Source: Planctomycetota bacterium
GTDB lineage: Bacteria; Planctomycetota; UBA1135; GCA-002686595
Length of the DNA: 34,677 bases
Reading direction: 5' to 3'
Assembly: GCA_020847695.1 (NCBI GenBank)
Contig: JADLBP010000076.1
Span: 1-34,677, forward strand
A model generated the notes under the pieces. That model was not told the origin of the DNA. It was given only the letters and a program-made list of their open reading frames with translations, and made no database searches. Position 1 is the first letter of the stretch; each line of letters begins with the position of its first letter. Shown here in pieces: positions 1 to 8,438 of the stretch. Both the position numbers and the translations under genes were made by a program.

Positions 1-107
1 AGCCGCTGGAGACACCGGCGATGAAGCTCGGCCTCGAGAAGCACCCGTGGTGCGTCCGCGAGCTCCTCGAGTGGCGTGTCTTCCCGGCCGTCGTGGCACA
101 GCGGTGA
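1..107 (+). CDS. C-terminal end of an unrecognised protein (partial)
   Basis: The frame beginning at base 3 is open from the window edge to a TGA at 105-107 and encodes 34 residues ending in FPAVVAQR. The segment has a mixed, protein-like composition (Trp, His, Met and Cys as well as Arg) rather than the Arg/Ala-rich look of shadow frames here. It ends 12 bases before the convergent stop of the beta-helix lipoprotein gene, matching the tight packing elsewhere. Too little is visible to assign a family. Confidence 0.55.
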   Translation, partial: PLETPAMKLGLEKHPWCVRELLEWRVFPAVVAQR

Positions 108-119
108 GGGGCAGAGTCC

Positions 120-2408
120 TCAGAGGACCGTGTAGGGCAACGCGAGCGGTGCCGCCTGCGCGCTCCCCCCCACTGCCGCCAACCCCGCGTGCACCTCGAT
201 CGTCAACTCACCCACCGGCCAAGCTCCGCCGGCAGGCGCGAGTTGGAGCTCTGCGCCGATCGTGGTGAGCACGATCGCGAGCTCCTGGCCGCTCGCATCG
301 AGCGCTCGCACTCGGGTCGCATCGGCGGTGCTCGGATCGAGCGCGCCGCCCAGGAACTCCAGCAGAATCGGTTGCGAAGGGTCGAGCGCCTGATCGATCC
401 TCGGAGTCGAGCGCGCGAGGAAGAACAGCTCGAGCGGGTCCGCCGCGAGCATCCCCGGCGACGGTGCACCGGGTGCGCCGAGCGGGCCGGCGTCGACCGG
501 CGGTGCCCCGACCGGCACCATCGCCGCCCCGGATGCGACGCTGTTCGCGACCACGTCGAAGTCCTCCACGACGCTCGCGCCCGCGGCGAAGACGAAGAGG
601 CTCGTCGGGACCAGCAGCGCCGTCGGTTGCGGGTCGACGCCGACCAGGGAGCCCGGGCCGAGGCTGGTGACCGCGCGCGCGATCGAGTCGTCGCCGAGCT
701 CGATCCGGTCGCCGATGGTCAGACCGCCGAGGTCGTCCAACACCCACTTCGACCCCGAGAGGCCGTCGATCTCGCGGTACTCGCGCGGAGCGCGCACGAA
801 GAGCGGTGCGTCGGGATCGGACTCCGACACCACGAAATGCGTGCGGACGCCGGAGAACGCGTTGGCTTGGAGCGTGGCGACCGACGACGTTGCGCTCGAC
901 TCGACCGTCGTGCTCGCGAAGCCGCCGAGCGAGTTCCCCGCGAAGATCGAATGACTGGCGTGCACGGGGACGTTGCCGTTCTCCGCCAAGAGGCCGAAGC
1001 CGCGATTCCCGGCGAACACGGAGGCCGCGACGATCGCCTGCGACGGCGTCGACTGGGACGACACTTGCAGGCCATCACCGCCGTTCGCGCTCGCCACCAG
1101 CCCGTGGATCAGCGTCGTCGACGTCGAGTCGAGTTGGAGCTGCACGCCATCGTTCTCGTTGTTCCGAGCGAGGCAGCCGCGCAGCACCAGGTCGAGGCTC
1201 CAGCCCGCGACCAGGTTGAAGTCGATGTCGAGCAACAGCCCCGCCTTCTGACGGTTGCGTTCGAAGCTCGAACCCTCGACCGCGATCTCGAAAGCACCGC
1301 CGACGAACGGAACCGTCGGCGCGCGCAGGTTCACCTTCAGGCCCTCGAAGGCATTGTCCGCGAACTGCGAACGACGAACCTCGAGCCGAACGCGCTCGCC
1401 ATCGGGTGCGATTAGGGAACCGCACTCGAGGCCCTCCTGCCCGTTGCCCGTGAAGCGCGAGCGCTCGACGGTAAGGTTCACCGCGCCTTGCACGAAGAGC
1501 CCGTCGGCGCCGTTCGCGTCGACGACGCAGTTGACGACGGTCGCGTCGAAGACCAGCGTCTCGACCGTCGAGATGATCTTGAGCCCGCGCCCCTTCAGTC
1601 CACGCACGACGAGAGAACGAAGCTGGCACGGCGTGTCGTGGGACTCGAGCGCGATTACGCCCTTCGCGTCGCCGAGTAGCTCGAGCCCGTCGAGCACCGA
1701 GCCCGTGTTGCCGTCGATCAGCGTGAACAGGTTGAGCGGGCTCTTGCCGTGCAACCGCGTCGGGAACGCCGCGGGGTCGCGTGCTGCGAGCGAGAAGTCT
1801 GCGCCGAAGCCGCCATAGAGATCGACGCGCGAGTAGAGCGGCAACGCGACGTCGACGTAGTCGCCGGAACCGAGCCACACGTTGCCCGCGCCCGAGGCGA
1901 GCGCGGTCAGGATCCCGGTGAACGGATCGGGGAATGCGGTCGCGGGCGTCAGGCCGTCGGCGAGGTTCGGATCGGCGCCCGCTTGGACGTAGATCGGCGG
2001 GTTCGGTCGTCCCCATACGATCGCGCCGACCGGCTCGTACGAGCCACCACCCGAATCGAGCGCGAGGCCGAAGAAGTACTTCGTGCCGTTGACCAGACCC
2101 GACGCCACGAACGAGCCATCGCCTGAAGCGTTCGCGATCGGCGCGCCCGAGAACAGCGTCGCAGGGTCGAGCCCCTGGAACAGCGCGACCGAGAGCGGCA
2201 TTGCGTCGACATCGCTCGCTTTCCAATCGAGCCGCACTTCGGCGTCGCCGGCGACCGCGGAGACCAGGCCGAGATCGGCGCTGACGAAGGTTCCGCCGCT
2301 CGAGCCGCCGCCGGGGAGATCGACGCCGGAACCGTACCCGCCCGTGCAAGCGACGAGCGAGACGGTTCCGACCGCGATCAGCAGCCGTTCAAAGAACGAT
2401 CGTCGCAT
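120..2408 (-). CDS. Surface lipoprotein with right-handed beta-helix repeats
   Basis: 762 residues. The N-terminus is a lipoprotein signal: MRRSFFERLL, a hydrophobic core and the lipobox LVAC with Cys21, so the mature protein should be lipid-anchored. Residues about 45-140 look like a fibronectin type III-type beta-sandwich (NGTKYFFGLALDSGG). From about 143 the text YVQAGADPNLADGLTPATAF matches the entry to DUF1565/pectate-lyase-like parallel beta-helices, followed to about 560 by short repeats such as SRFTGNGQEGLEC and SSFERNRQKAGL. The last 100 residues resemble a bacterial Ig-like (Big_5-type) domain (ILLEFLGGALDPST). No polysaccharide-lyase catalytic set was identified, so binding or adhesion is as likely as catalysis. 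Its ATG lies inside the 3' end of the upstream gene (20-base overlap), so the pair is probably translationally coupled. Family placement is firm; substrate is unknown. Confidence 0.85.
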   Translation of the reverse strand: MRRSFFERLLIAVGTVSLVACTGGYGSGVDLPGGGSSGGTFVSADLGLVSAVAGDAEVRLDWKASDVDAMPLSVALFQGLDPATLFSGAPIANASGDGSFVASGLVNGTKYFFGLALDSGGGSYEPVGAIVWGRPNPPIYVQAGADPNLADGLTPATAFPDPFTGILTALASGAGNVWLGSGDYVDVALPLYSRVDLYGGFGADFSLAARDPAAFPTRLHGKSPLNLFTLIDGNTGSVLDGLELLGDAKGVIALESHDTPCQLRSLVVRGLKGRGLKIISTVETLVFDATVVNCVVDANGADGLFVQGAVNLTVERSRFTGNGQEGLECGSLIAPDGERVRLEVRRSQFADNAFEGLKVNLRAPTVPFVGGAFEIAVEGSSFERNRQKAGLLLDIDFNLVAGWSLDLVLRGCLARNNENDGVQLQLDSTSTTLIHGLVASANGGDGLQVSSQSTPSQAIVAASVFAGNRGFGLLAENGNVPVHASHSIFAGNSLGGFASTTVESSATSSVATLQANAFSGVRTHFVVSESDPDAPLFVRAPREYREIDGLSGSKWVLDDLGGLTIGDRIELGDDSIARAVTSLGPGSLVGVDPQPTALLVPTSLFVFAAGASVVEDFDVVANSVASGAAMVPVGAPPVDAGPLGAPGAPSPGMLAADPLELFFLARSTPRIDQALDPSQPILLEFLGGALDPSTADATRVRALDASGQELAIVLTTIGAELQLAPAGGAWPVGELTIEVHAGLAAVGGSAQAAPLALPYTVL

Positions 2409-3915
2409 GGAGGTACGGCGACCAGGCGCGGTGATTGACGCCGGCGGGATCGATCACGAACGCGCGGGCCTTGAGCGTCAGACCGACCAGCGCGGGCTTG
2501 TCGGCGATCGGCACGCTGAAGATGCCGCTGCCGGCCCCAGCGACGCCGGGGGTACCGCCGAGCTGGATGCGGAGCAGCGGCTTCATCGACAGCGTGCTCA
2601 TCGAGCCGACGATCTGCGTCGCCGCGAGCACGTTGGGCGTGAAAGAGAGGAACGCGGTCGCGCCACCGCGAGCATTGGCGATCTGCACGCCGAACTGCGC
2701 GTTGCCGATGCGCGGGGTGCAAACGCCCGCGATCGTCGGGACGAAGCCGCCGGTGCCGACGGTGCCGGAGCCGACGACCGTGCCGCTCGACGCGGAAGGC
2801 AGCGTGCCGTTCTGCAGCTTGTTGGTGCTGACCACGACGTTGTTGACTTGCTGGGAGCCCAACGGGAGACAGCCCGGCGGCGTGAACTTCACGTGGAACG
2901 TGCCGGTCGGGACGATCACCTGGTAGGTGCCGTTGCTCGCGGTGTTGTCGGCGCAGAGCGGGATCTCGACGCCGTTCGACGCCTGGAAGACGTCGACGTC
3001 GACGCCGGCGTACTTCGAGCCGTTGAAGGCTTGCACGGTGCCGGAGAGCACGACGCCGCCTGGCAACGTGACGATGCCGAGGTTGGTGGTCGTCGTCACG
3101 ACCTTGCCGAGCTGCACCGTGGTCAGCAGGTGATCCGCGAACGCCGGGCAGAACTCGAGGTCGTACGTGCCCGAGGGAACGACGACGTCGACGAGGCCGG
3201 TCGCGTTGGAGTTGTCACCGGGCGTGTAGAGCTTGTCGCCGGTCGCGCTCGACATCACGTCGAGGTCGACGTTCGCGACGCCGGTGCCGTTGGTGCGGCG
3301 GACGGTCGCCGAGAGCGTGAAGCCCTGCGCGAGGGTGATCGTCCCGAGCGCGGTGTTGCCCGACAGGTTCAACGCCACCTCGCGCGGCGCGCATTGGGGC
3401 AACAATCCGGAGGGATCGAGCTGCAGCGTGTTGACACCCTTCAACGCGGCGATCGAGAAGTTGCCGAAGACGTCGGTGAAGTCGTTCTTCGTGTTCTCCA
3501 GGTTGCCGGCGGCATCGAGCACGTCGATGTTGAGCCCGGCGACCGGCTGGTTCAGGTAGTTGCGCACGGTGCCGGTGAGCACGACCGCGTCCGGCAGGAC
3601 CAGCGTCCCCAGGTTGACCGTGCCGACGACGACGACGTCCTTCAGGATCAGCGGGTACTGCGGCATCCCGGTCGGCGGGTTGATCGTGATGTCGCAGATG
3701 CCGTCGGGGGTGATCGTGGTCGCGAACTGGCCGAGCGAATTGGTCGCGTCGTTGCTGACCGTCGGGTTGCCGCCACCGCTCGAGTAGTCGGCGTCGAGGT
3801 TCGCGTTGAAGACCGGTTGGCCGAGCGAGTTGACGACCGTGCCGGTCACGATGCCGGCGCTGGCGCTCGCGGACGAGAGCACGAGCGCGGCGACGAAGAG
3901 AGCTTGCTTGAGCAC
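2389..3915 (-). CDS. Secreted protein with four carboxypeptidase-regulatory-like repeats
   Basis: 508 residues from a GTG at 3915. This start is chosen over an in-frame ATG at 4023 because it places GGAG seven bases upstream and yields a clean signal peptide (VLKQALFVAALVLSSASASA) cleaved before GIVTG. The mature protein has four units of about 90-100 residues, each opening with a G-T/A-V strand: VTGTVVNSLGQPVFNANL, LTGTVRNYLNQPVAGLNI, LSATVRRTNGTGVANVDL and LSGTVQAFNGSKYAGVDV. This is the CarboxypepD_reg / transthyretin-like fold. The last 100 residues are different (PRIGNAQFGVQIANARGG to the end) and resemble a terminal domain that I associate with exported planctomycete proteins; that link is from memory. 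It overlaps the start of the beta-helix lipoprotein by 20 bases. The role is probably structural or adhesive. Confidence 0.85.
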   Translation of the reverse strand: MLKQALFVAALVLSSASASAGIVTGTVVNSLGQPVFNANLDADYSSGGGNPTVSNDATNSLGQFATTITPDGICDITINPPTGMPQYPLILKDVVVVGTVNLGTLVLPDAVVLTGTVRNYLNQPVAGLNIDVLDAAGNLENTKNDFTDVFGNFSIAALKGVNTLQLDPSGLLPQCAPREVALNLSGNTALGTITLAQGFTLSATVRRTNGTGVANVDLDVMSSATGDKLYTPGDNSNATGLVDVVVPSGTYDLEFCPAFADHLLTTVQLGKVVTTTTNLGIVTLPGGVVLSGTVQAFNGSKYAGVDVDVFQASNGVEIPLCADNTASNGTYQVIVPTGTFHVKFTPPGCLPLGSQQVNNVVVSTNKLQNGTLPSASSGTVVGSGTVGTGGFVPTIAGVCTPRIGNAQFGVQIANARGGATAFLSFTPNVLAATQIVGSMSTLSMKPLLRIQLGGTPGVAGAGSGIFSVPIADKPALVGLTLKARAFVIDPAGVNHRAWSPYLHATIVL

Positions 3916-4085
3916 TGAGAGACTCCGAAGGACGGACGAGGGGGACGAATGCGCGCACGCGAGGGGCGCGCGCCGACAAGGAGAGGTCAAGAACGGTGCC
4001 AGCGCGCCGCGAACCCTTTCCATGCCCCGCCTCGTAGCCCTGCGCCCGTCCGCGAGGCCGCGACCAGGCGAAGTCCCGGACGATC

Positions 4086-4100
4086 ATCCAGGTCCTGGAT
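4086..4100. promoter_or_regulatory. Operator-like interrupted palindrome
   Basis: ATCCAGG and CCTGGAT form perfect 7-base arms around a single T. It is one of the less GC-rich spots in the divergent region and has the size of a small dimeric-regulator site. No regulator is known, and hairpin formation is unlikely with a one-base loop. Confidence 0.35.
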
Positions 4101-4292
4101 TCGCGTGATCCATCGGATCGACGAGCGCGCGCCCGATCGGCCGTGACGCAGGTCTGAACCGCGCCGACGGGGCACCGGAGCCGAGGCGGCACGACGCTTG
4201 ATCCTCCGCGGCGCCTCGAACGCCCGTGCGCTCGAGTCCCCGTCCCCATGTCGATCTTCCGCCCGACGTTCCGACGTCTCGAGCTCTCGAAT

Positions 4293-4335
4293 CGCGCCTC
4301 CGCGAGCGGGCGCGGCGACGGCGCGCGGAGGCGCG
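4293..4335 (+). repeat. Strong hairpin in the leader of the glycan operon
   Basis: Left arm 4293-4304 (CGCGCCTCCGCG) and right arm 4324-4335 (CGCGGAGGCGCG) are perfect 12-base complements with a 19-base loop. The structure ends 28 bases before the GTG of the first glycosyltransferase. No T-run follows, so a classical intrinsic terminator is not indicated. A leader structure, mRNA stabiliser or dyad binding site are all possible. Confidence 0.5.
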
Positions 4336-4363
4336 GTAACGACGCAACCCCCGAGAACCGGCC

Positions 4364-5602
4364 GTGAGCGAACTGCATCTCGCCTACCTCCTGAAGAAGT
4401 TCCCCCGGCTGTCGGAGACGTTCGTGCTGAACGAGATCCTCGGTCAAGAAGCGCTCGGTCGACGCCTGCGCGTGTTCTCGCGCCGCTCCCGCGACAACGA
4501 GCCCACCCATCCGCAGTTCGCTCGCCTGCAGGCGGAGATCGAGGTGCTGCCGCCGAGCTCGGAGATCGATCCCTGGAGCGAGCTCTTCGGGCCGGAAGCG
4601 GACGAGCTGCTCCCCCGCGTGCGCAAGCTGGTCGGCGAGCTCCGGCCGCTCGGCCACGCACGCCTGCCGTCGTTGATCGCCGAAGCGCTGCTGCTGCGCC
4701 GCCGCGCGCGCGAGTTCGGGATTCGCCACGTCCACGTGCACTTCGCGACCGACTCCGCGATCACCGCGCGCTGTCTCCACGCGCTCGGCGGCCCGACCTA
4801 CAGCATCACCGCGCACGCGAAGGACATCTATCGGAACACGGTGTCTCCGCGGGTGCTCGACGACCTGGTCTCGAATTCCGCCTTCGTGGTGACCGTCTGC
4901 GATGCGAACGTGGCGCACATGCGTTCGATCGTCTCCCCCCGCGCAGCGCAACGGATCCGCCGGCTCTACAACGGCATCGACCTCGGACTGTTCCGCCGAC
5001 CGAACGTCGAGCGCAAGCGCGCGCAGATCCTCTCGGTCGGCCGCCTGGTCGAGAAGAAGGGCTTCGACGTGCTGGTCGACGCGTTCGCGCTGCTCGCCGC
5101 GCGCGGCGTCGACTTCGAGGGCGTGATCGCCGGCGACGGCGAGGATCGTGCGCTGATCGCCGCGCGCATCGCGGAGCGCGGGCTCACAGGACGCGTCCGC
5201 ATGACCGGACCGCTCGACCAGAATGCGGTACGCGCGCTGATGCACGAGAGCACGCTGTTCTGCCTGCCGTGCAAGATCGGAGTCGACGGCAATCGCGACG
5301 CGCTCCCTACCGTGTTGCTCGAAGCGCAGGCGGCCGAGCTGCCGTGCGTGTCGACCCCGGTCAGCGGCGTGCCCGAGATCCTCGACCACGGCCGCGCCGG
5401 GCTGCTCGCCCCCGAAAGCGACGCCGCGGCGACCGCGGACGCGATGCAACGTCTGTTGCTCGATCCCGCGTTGGCGGCCGGGCTGCGCGAGCGCGGGCTC
5501 GCCCACGCGCGCGAGCACTTCGACGTCGAGAAGACCTCGCGCCGTCTCGGCGCATGGTTCGACGAGGTCACCGCGGAGAGCGCATGCGCGTCGTCCACTT
5601 GA
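4364..5602 (+). CDS. GT4-family glycosyltransferase (exopolysaccharide type)
   Basis: 412 residues from a GTG. The opening LAYLLKKFPRLSETFVLNEI is characteristic of WcaL/colanic-acid-type GT4 enzymes, which transfer a sugar from a nucleotide donor to a growing glycan at the inner face of the membrane. The first Rossmann domain contains HVHFATDSA and YSITAHAKDIYRN. The second begins near residue 222 with ILSVGRLVEKKGFDVLVDAF and carries the donor-binding loop DGNRDALPTVLLEAQA with Glu320. Length is normal for the family. It is first in a chain of seven genes and overlaps the next glycosyltransferase by 19 bases. The ribosome-binding site is weak. Fold and general activity are secure; donor and acceptor sugars cannot be read from sequence. 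Confidence 0.93.
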   Translation: MSELHLAYLLKKFPRLSETFVLNEILGQEALGRRLRVFSRRSRDNEPTHPQFARLQAEIEVLPPSSEIDPWSELFGPEADELLPRVRKLVGELRPLGHARLPSLIAEALLLRRRAREFGIRHVHVHFATDSAITARCLHALGGPTYSITAHAKDIYRNTVSPRVLDDLVSNSAFVVTVCDANVAHMRSIVSPRAAQRIRRLYNGIDLGLFRRPNVERKRAQILSVGRLVEKKGFDVLVDAFALLAARGVDFEGVIAGDGEDRALIAARIAERGLTGRVRMTGPLDQNAVRALMHESTLFCLPCKIGVDGNRDALPTVLLEAQAAELPCVSTPVSGVPEILDHGRAGLLAPESDAAATADAMQRLLLDPALAAGLRERGLAHAREHFDVEKTSRRLGAWFDEVTAESACASST

Positions 5603-6648
5603 ACCAGGACCCCGGCATCGCGCCGGCGAAGAAGAAGGGCGCCGCGGTGCACGTCGCGTGCATGCGACGCGCCTTCGAGCGCCGCGGCGCGACCGTTGCG
5701 GGTCTCGACGTGCCGGGGCGCGAAGCCGCGCTCGGCGCGCTGACGGCCCTGCAGGCCGACGGCGGCATCGACTTGATCTACGAACGCTACGCGCTCGACG
5801 CCGACGCCGGCGCGAGCTTCGCGCGAGAGCACGGCGTCCCGCTGGTGCTCGAGGTCAACGCGCCGCTGCTGTTCGAAGCCGCGGAGCATCGCGGACGCGC
5901 GGTCGCCGTCGAGGACGAAGCGCGAGAGCGCGCGGTCCTCTGCGCGGCGCACGTCGTGCTCTGCGTCTCGAACGGCGTCGCCGACTACGTCCGGCGCCAC
6001 GGGATCGACCCCCACCGCGTGATCGTCCGGCCCAACGGCGTCGACGCCGACGTCTTCCGGCCGCGCGCGGCGTCGGACACGCTGCGCAACGAGCTCGGGC
6101 TCGACCGACGCTTCGTGATCGGCTTCCACGGCCGGCTGCGTCCCTGGCACGGCTTCGAGAACGTCGTCGCGGCCGCGCGCCGGCTCGCGGAGCGCGGCGT
6201 CGACGCGCACGTGCTCGCGGTCGGCGAAGGCGACTTCGCGCAGGCGCTGCAACCGCTCGCGCCCGAGCGCTGGACGCACGTGCCGTGGGTGCCGCACGAC
6301 GCGGTCGCCCGCTACGTGGCGTGCTTCGACGTGCTCGCGCTCGGGTATCGGGCGGAGGACGCGTGCTACTTCTCGCCTCTCAAGCTCTTCGAGGCGCTCG
6401 CGGCCGGTGCCGCCGCGGTCGTGCCGACCGCCGGCGACTTGACCGGCCTGCTCGAGCACGAGCGGGACGCGCTCTTCTACCCGCCGGGCGACGTCGAAGC
6501 GCTGACGCTCGCGTTGCAGCGCGTCGCGACGGACGAGCCTCTGCGCCGCCGCCTCGTCCGCGAAGGCTCGCAGCTCGCCGCACGACATTCCTGGGACGCG
6601 ATCGCGCGCGACGTGCTGTCGGCGGCGACGACGGAGCGCGCGCGATGA
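5584..6648 (+). CDS. Second GT4-like glycosyltransferase
   Basis: 354 residues. The start MRVVHLNQDPGIAPAKKKGA retains the GT4 N-terminal strand and Lys-rich glycine loop, followed by HVACMRRAFERRGATVAGLD. The donor domain contains VIGFHGRLRPWHGFENVVAA and FSPLKLFEALAAGAAAVVP, with Glu270 at the expected E-x7-E position. It overlaps the preceding gene by 19 bases and shares ATGA with the ABC transporter that follows, so the three are almost certainly cotranscribed. It probably adds a different sugar to the same acceptor as its neighbour. Specificity is unknown. Confidence 0.92.
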   Translation: MRVVHLNQDPGIAPAKKKGAAVHVACMRRAFERRGATVAGLDVPGREAALGALTALQADGGIDLIYERYALDADAGASFAREHGVPLVLEVNAPLLFEAAEHRGRAVAVEDEARERAVLCAAHVVLCVSNGVADYVRRHGIDPHRVIVRPNGVDADVFRPRAASDTLRNELGLDRRFVIGFHGRLRPWHGFENVVAAARRLAERGVDAHVLAVGEGDFAQALQPLAPERWTHVPWVPHDAVARYVACFDVLALGYRAEDACYFSPLKLFEALAAGAAAVVPTAGDLTGLLEHERDALFYPPGDVEALTLALQRVATDEPLRRRLVREGSQLAARHSWDAIARDVLSAATTERAR

Positions 6649-8438
6649 AGCTCTCCAAGCTCGTCGGCCAGGCCTCGCTCAACACCCGCATCGCCCGGCG
6701 CTTCCTGCCGGATCTCGCGCCTCAGCGCTGGCGGTTCCTCGCCGCGCTCGGCAGCGGCGTCGCGAGCACCGCGCTCGAGCTCCTGCGGCCGTGGCCGCTG
6801 CAGTGGATCGTCGACTACGCGCTGACGCCGGGCGCGACCGTCGGCACGAGCGCGACGCGCGTCGTGCTGTACGGCGCCGGTGCGTACCTCGGGATCTCCG
6901 TGCTGCGCGCCGGATGCGACTACGTCGCGACCGTGCAGACGGCTCGCTCGAACCAGGAGCTCACGCGCTCGCTGCGCTACAAGCTCTTCAGCCACCTGGT
7001 CGCGCTCAGCCCTGCGTTCCACGCGCGCAACAAGTCGGGCGATCTGCTCGTACGCCTGATGGGCGACGTCTCGGTGGTCGCGTCGATGATGACGGAGACC
7101 CTGGTCGAGCTCCTCCAGCGTTCGCTGTTGATCGTCGGGACGCTGGCGATGCTCTTCTGGATCGACCCGGTGCTGACCGCGTCGCTGCTGGTGATCGCGC
7201 CGCTCTTGTTCGTCGCGGTGACGTACGTCGGACGCAACATCACCAGCGCGGTCCGCAAGCAACGCCGCAAGGAAGGCGAGCTCGCGGACTACATGTACGA
7301 GTCGATCGCGTCGACACCGCTGATCCAGTCGCTCGGCCGCGGCGCGGACACCGTGCGGCGATTCGCGCGGTCCAACCGCACCAGCGCGCGCGCGGGACTG
7401 AAGACCGCGCGCTGGTCGGCGCGGCTGTCGAGCGCGGTCGAGATCGCGCTCGGCCTCGCCGTCGCGATCGCGCTCGCCGTCGGGGCGTGGCGCGTGCTCG
7501 GCGGCGCGTACAGCGCGGGCACGCTGATCGTGTTCGTCTCGTACGTCCGCAGCCTCGCGAAGCCGGTGCGCGCGGGTTCCCGCGGCTCCGAGCGCATGTC
7601 CAAGGGCGCCGCCTGCGGCGAGCGCGTGTTGAAAGTCCTCGATCAGAGCGTCCAGATCCAATCGCCCGCCGATCCCGCGCCGATGCCGAAGTCGCCGGCG
7701 GTGCTCGCGTTCGAGGACGTGCGCTTCGGCTACGGCACGAGCTCGGGCCGACGCTCGGCGCTCGAGAACTTCACCGCGCGCTTCCGCCGCGGTGAGTTCG
7801 TCGGTCTCGTCGGCAAGAGCGGCGCGGGCAAGTCGACGTTCGCGTGCCTCGCGCTGCGGCTCTTCGATCCCGACCAAGGCGAGGTGCAGATCGACGGCGT
7901 CTCGCTCGCCCGCTACGACGTCGGCGCCCTGCGCGCACGCTTCGGGCTCTGCATGCAGGAGACGACGCTGTTCGGCGACACGCTGCGCGAGAATCTGCTG
8001 CTCGGCGATCCCGAGGCGACCGAGGAAGCTCTCTGGCGCGCGCTCGAGGACGCCGCGGCGGCCGAGTTCGTGCGCGAGCTCCCGCGCGGCCTCGACACGC
8101 CGCTCGGCTCCGCCGGCGTCGGCCTCTCCGGCGGACAGCGGCGTCGGATCACGCTCGCCCGCACGCTGCTGCGCCGTGCGCCGATCCTGATCGTCGACGA
8201 GCCGTTCAACGGGCTCGATCGCGCCGCCGCCGAGCGCGTGCGCGCGACGCTCGCCGCGTACGCGAAGAACGCGATCGTGCTGGTGATCACCCACGACCGC
8301 GACGACCTCGTGCACTTCGATCGCGTCGTGTTCCTCGACGGGGGCCGCGTCGTCGCCGACGGACGCCACGGCGAGCTGCTGCGCGACCACACGCTCTATC
8401 GCCAGGTGATGAACGACCCCGTGGAGGACAAGCCGTGA
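6645..8438 (+). CDS. ABC exporter half-transporter (fused membrane and ATPase domains)
   Basis: 597 residues: a type IV exporter membrane domain (about 1-330) fused to a nucleotide-binding domain (about 350-597), the MsbA/PglK layout that works as a dimer. Hydrophobic spans include ALEIALGLAVAIALAVGAW-like and VLTASLLVIAPLLFVAVTYV segments. The ATPase has Walker A GKSGAGKS at 390-397, the signature LSGGQ at 494-498, Walker B ILIVDEP at 514-520 and the H-loop in LVITHD. All catalytic residues are present, so it should be active. Placed between two glycosyltransferases and two kinases, it most plausibly flips or exports a glycolipid or glycoside. It starts at ATGA with the upstream gene and overlaps the next gene by GTGA. 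Confidence 0.95.
   Translation: MKLSKLVGQASLNTRIARRFLPDLAPQRWRFLAALGSGVASTALELLRPWPLQWIVDYALTPGATVGTSATRVVLYGAGAYLGISVLRAGCDYVATVQTARSNQELTRSLRYKLFSHLVALSPAFHARNKSGDLLVRLMGDVSVVASMMTETLVELLQRSLLIVGTLAMLFWIDPVLTASLLVIAPLLFVAVTYVGRNITSAVRKQRRKEGELADYMYESIASTPLIQSLGRGADTVRRFARSNRTSARAGLKTARWSARLSSAVEIALGLAVAIALAVGAWRVLGGAYSAGTLIVFVSYVRSLAKPVRAGSRGSERMSKGAACGERVLKVLDQSVQIQSPADPAPMPKSPAVLAFEDVRFGYGTSSGRRSALENFTARFRRGEFVGLVGKSGAGKSTFACLALRLFDPDQGEVQIDGVSLARYDVGALRARFGLCMQETTLFGDTLRENLLLGDPEATEEALWRALEDAAAAEFVRELPRGLDTPLGSAGVGLSGGQRRRITLARTLLRRAPILIVDEPFNGLDRAAAERVRATLAAYAKNAIVLVITHDRDDLVHFDRVVFLDGGRVVADGRHGELLRDHTLYRQVMNDPVEDKP

Larger units (their letters stand above)
3916..4363. promoter_or_regulatory. 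448-base divergent control region without a credible gene
   Basis: This stretch separates the minus-strand secreted-protein pair from the plus-strand glycosyltransferase operon. Frames through it are short or Arg/Ala-rich and I support no gene. It contains a 15-base interrupted palindrome at 4086-4100 and a 12-base-pair inverted repeat at 4293-4335. No convincing -35/-10 pair was found for the operon. Confidence 0.5.

Noticed and set aside
116..128. Terminator hairpin GTCCT-CAG-AGGAC between the first two genes
   Set aside because: The stem is only five pairs with no T-run, and such short dyads are frequent in this sequence.
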